Shown here: positions 8,320-10,307 of the stretch, piece by piece
How positions within the stretch are numbered: the first letter of the stretch is position 1
How the letters are laid out: the number at the start of each line of letters is the position of its first letter
From: Xanthoparmelia taractica
Taxonomy: Eukaryota; Ascomycota; Lecanoromycetes; Lecanorales; Parmeliaceae
Length of the DNA: 10,307 nucleotides
Direction of reading: 5' to 3'
NCBI GenBank assembly: GCA_033085395.1
Contig: JANQBS010000640.1
Location: forward strand, 1-10,307
Position numbers and translations under genes: made by a program
The notes under the pieces: generated by a model
Told to the model about the DNA's origin: nothing
The model's database searches: none
Seen by the model: the letters and a program-made list of their open reading frames with translations, nothing else

Positions 8320-8584
8320 CTTCACGTTTCAAAACGAAGAATCCTTTAAAAAGGCAGGTTGCATTGCAATCGCTCTCAGTACAGTTGGGAATTTAGAGGT
8401 GAGGGTGGTTTATATTAAGGGCCCCTTTGGCGACCACTTTTTTTCCACATTTTCATACATTTCCACGCCACCACGCTAATGTTGAAAATATAGTCTTCTA
8501 AATCAAGCTAGTAGATATTCAATATGTATGGAATGTATATACGATTTCGTTTGGTAGCCGTATTTCAGCTAATTTAGTAACACC
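8320..8584 (-). promoter_or_regulatory. 5' flank and probable promoter of GCV1
   Basis: This region upstream of the start codon keeps ordinary composition up to about 8580-8620, where RIP-mutated DNA begins. On the minus strand a TATA-like TAATATAAA lies at 8417-8409, about 90 nt before the ATG, followed by a pyrimidine-rich stretch (CCACCCTCACCTCTAAATTC) of the kind often near fungal transcription starts. No clear regulator site is visible. The promoter space is short, at most about 300 bp, before the silenced repeat. Confidence 0.4.
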
Positions 8585-9760
8585 CTAATTTATCAAGTCT
8601 TCTTCGTCGTAAAATTTGTAAAATTTAATATATTATTATCAAATAACTAATTAATCTCTTCTTATAACTACTACTACTACTATAAATAATCTTCTTGATT
8701 CTTTTATATATCCTAAATCACCGAAGCTATATAGAGAGTTAATAACGACGCTAATGTAGATAATAGCGTCTAATGCGATTCTTAAATAAACTTCTTCTAT
8801 AAAGATCGCGTTATATCGTGAAATAATAATATAGTATTTTAGAGATAAGTGATTCGATATAGACTTTAAAGTAGAGATCTAAATATATATAATTCTCGCT
8901 ATATAAGTTATAATTATTACGAGTTAGCGTGTTATTAAATCTTAATATTAGAAAAAGATTACTCTCTAGAAGATTAAAGAAGTTATATAACGTCGTCTTC
9001 GCTATAAACTAAGTAATTAAGATTTTAATAAAGCTATATAGTTATTAATAGTAGATTCTAATTAATAATAGATTTATATAGAGATATATATAGTCTATAT
9101 ATCAATATTTTCTTGCTAATATCTCTTTAGAAGAATTCTATTATTAAAGAGTTCGATAATTATTATATTAAAAGAGTAAAAATATAAAATCACGTAATTC
9201 TTCTTAATAATATTTCTGCTATCGATCTTAATCTCTCTATTATCTCGTCTTCGATTTTAAATACTTAATAGTCGATAGATATCTCTTAAGATATTAATAT
9301 AAATTATCTTATATTAAACGTCGAGAAAATATCTTAGATCGTAGCGAAAAAGAGATATATAGACTCTATAATTATAGTATAAATATCGGGAAAGCGAGTT
9401 AAGAAGATAAGTGAATAGTTTATAAGTATTATTATTAAAGACGTTAAAGATTAATTAAAAATATTAATCGATTAACGTAAAAGAGATATATTATAGAGAA
9501 ATAAGAACTAGATATAGCGAATTAAGAAGATTCTTTAAGTAGTTATTAAAATAATATTAGTCTTACTAAATAACTCTATAAATAAAGAGAATAAGAACTC
9601 TATTTATAATACTATAAACGTTTTTATAGACGAGAGAAAGACGTATATATATATTTCTTTAAATATTAAGATTAGAAATAACTAATTATAAAGATAAATA
9701 GATACGATAAATTAGAAGTAAGAAGAGATAAAGATAGATAGAAAATTATAACTATTTCGT
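8585..9760. repeat. RIP-mutated relic of an unidentified coding repeat
   Basis: This second AT-rich block is nearly empty of CpA and TpG. On the + strand one frame (codons at 8720 and 9173) reads for roughly 340 codons as coherent, charged protein if each stop is taken as a RIP-altered Gln, Arg or Trp codon; segments include LNVEKIS, AKKRYIDSIIIV, SGKRVKKISE and IIIKDVKD. The minus strand also gives a plausible reading (IEDEIIERLRSIAEILLRRI), so the strand is not settled. I match neither to a known transposase, reverse transcriptase or recombinase. A TAC trinucleotide run sits at 8666-8682. Confidence 0.5.
8666..8682. repeat. TAC/ACT trinucleotide microsatellite
   Basis: Five ACT units occur in tandem inside the RIP-mutated block. 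It is a simple repeat and may once have encoded a short homopolymeric tract. Confidence 0.7.
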
Positions 9761-9894
9761 AGCAAAAATAAGGCTTTTTGCTTGAATTTCTCCGGTCGCA
9801 AATAAACTTCGTATATACTAATTTTATTCGTATCACTAATAATAACGATTAGATATCTAGGGGACTCAGCCTGAAGTCGAAGGATATATAGCAT
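9712..9894 (-). pseudogene. 60-codon open frame at edge of relic, probably a decayed fragment
   Basis: An ATG at 9894 opens a frame of 60 residues ending at 9712. Its first 45 residues (LRLQAESPRYLIVIISDT, then YEVYLRPEKFKQKALFLL) read like folded protein and lie where RIP is weak. The tail runs into heavily mutated DNA and becomes Phe/Ser/Ile-rich. It may be the surviving edge of a protein encoded on the minus strand of the 8585-9760 relic. I recognise no family. Confidence 0.2.
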
Positions 9895-9972
9895 ATATAG
9901 AACGAGGGCCTATTATCTGTTAGCTATAAGTATGGCCAGGTCAACGTGCTTAATATTCCGCTCTTACTTTTT

Positions 9973-10086
9973 GAACTATTAGTCGAACCAGTTTATATAT
10001 AGTTCGTTCATGAACCAGTCTAGCATTTAAAGGAACTATATATGAACTAATTTAGATTTTGAACGAACTAGTTCGACTAATAGTCC
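9973..10086. repeat. Hairpin-forming inverted repeat, MITE-like
   Basis: ACTATTAGTCGAACCAG at 9975-9991 is matched by its reverse complement at 10068-10084 (CTAGTTCGACTAATAGT), 16 of 17 bases pairing. A second nested pair lies inside: TTTATATATAGTTC (about 9992-10005) against GAACTATATATGAAC (about 10033-10047). GAAC/GTTC half-words recur throughout the 110 bp. It could be a very small MITE or the footprint of one. It is in weakly mutated DNA. Confidence 0.6.
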
Positions 10087-10153
10087 AGGGATAGATTAAT
10101 AAGTGTTCTGAAGACTAGTTTTTACGTATATATCTAATTATGCTAGGCGTATA

Positions 10154-10174
10154 TAGGGCTAGGGTTAGGGTTTC
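10154..10174 (+). repeat. Short telomere-like (TTAGGG) stretch
   Basis: TAGGGCTAGGGTTAGGGTTT contains two exact TTAGGG-phase units and one variant. TTAGGG is the usual telomere repeat of filamentous fungi. Three units is very short and could be chance, a repaired break or an old chromosome-end trace. Confidence 0.4.
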
Positions 10175-10230
10175 TACTATATTCTACGAAGCGGAACGCG
10201 TCTTTTCTGGGACTAAATATACGGTTTCTA

Positions 10231-10256
10231 ATACGGGTCGGAAAGGTGTGGTATCT
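10231..10256 (+). repeat. Terminal motif of the same transposon family, entering from the right
   Basis: ATACGGGTCGGAAAGGTGTG, then GTATCTG, matches the outer end of the copies at 2371 (ATACGGGTCGAAAAGGTCTG) and 5849 (TTACGAGCCGGAAAGGTCTG) read inward. It is oriented as a left end, so a further family member probably begins here and extends past the window. The following A/T-rich 50 bp do not align clearly with the other copies. Confidence 0.5.
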
Positions 10257-10307
10257 GTTGAACATAGTCGTTTTTAACTTTTTTTCAACTTTTTTTTAAA
10301 AAATTAT

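Noticed and set aside
8323..8325. GTG at 8325 as the GCV1 start codon
   Set aside because: The frame is open two codons further upstream of the ATG at 8319, but nuclear fungal genes start at ATG, and the ATG at 8319 has A at -3 with an in-frame TGA just upstream.
7021..8479. Several open frames of 60-74 codons overlapping GCV1 in other frames
   Set aside because: They are antisense or frame-shifted shadows of a strongly conserved coding sequence.
8585..9760. Starship-type (DUF3435) tyrosine recombinase relic
   Set aside because: I looked for the conserved R...H-x-x-R...Y blocks in the best + strand reading and saw none.
1..10307. tRNA, rRNA, CRISPR array or bacterial operon
   Set aside because: No cloverleaf with a B box, no rRNA core words, no spaced identical repeats. 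The intron, RIP signature and mitochondrial leader all indicate a fungal nuclear genome.

Overview
The window looks like nuclear DNA of a filamentous ascomycete fungus. Three things point there: a gene with a short 64-nt GT...AG intron and a mitochondrial presequence; extreme AT-rich blocks in which CpA/TpG dinucleotides are almost absent while TpA abounds and CpG survives, the footprint of repeat-induced point mutation (RIP); and RIP-killed transposons whose broken reading frames are interrupted almost only by TAA/TAG/TGA codons that C-to-T or G-to-A changes can create.

Layout. Positions 1-1170: RIP-mutated repeat DNA, not identified. Positions 1179-5849: a nest of related inverted-repeat transposon sequence. 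Three copies of one ~230-bp terminal repeat lie at 1179-1412, 2135-2371 and 5624-5849; the first is inverted relative to the other two. Between 3371 and about 5085 on the + strand is a dead hAT-family transposase, recognisable from the first catalytic-Asp region, the D-N-A-T-N-N-like region, the R-W region and the C-terminal dimerisation motif. Positions 1400-1730 are an inverted copy of 3705-4035, joined directly to a terminal repeat, so 1179-2371 looks like an internally deleted non-autonomous derivative. Positions 5850-6360: more AT-rich sequence. Positions about 6360-8580: an island of normal composition holding one intact gene on the minus strand, the T-protein (aminomethyltransferase) of the mitochondrial glycine cleavage system, in two exons, with unassigned open frames just downstream. 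Positions about 8585-9760: a second RIP-mutated relic, unidentified. Positions 9760-10307: less mutated DNA with a hairpin-forming inverted repeat, a short telomere-like stretch and, at 10231, another copy of the transposon terminal motif.

How it fits together. The only gene likely to make a working product is the aminomethyltransferase. It acts with the P, H and L proteins in mitochondria to break down glycine and charge tetrahydrofolate. It sits between silenced, RIP-saturated transposons and shows no sign of mutation leaking in. No novel multi-gene system is supported here. The more interesting features are the transposon architecture, the sharp mutation boundaries and the unexplained frames beside the gene.
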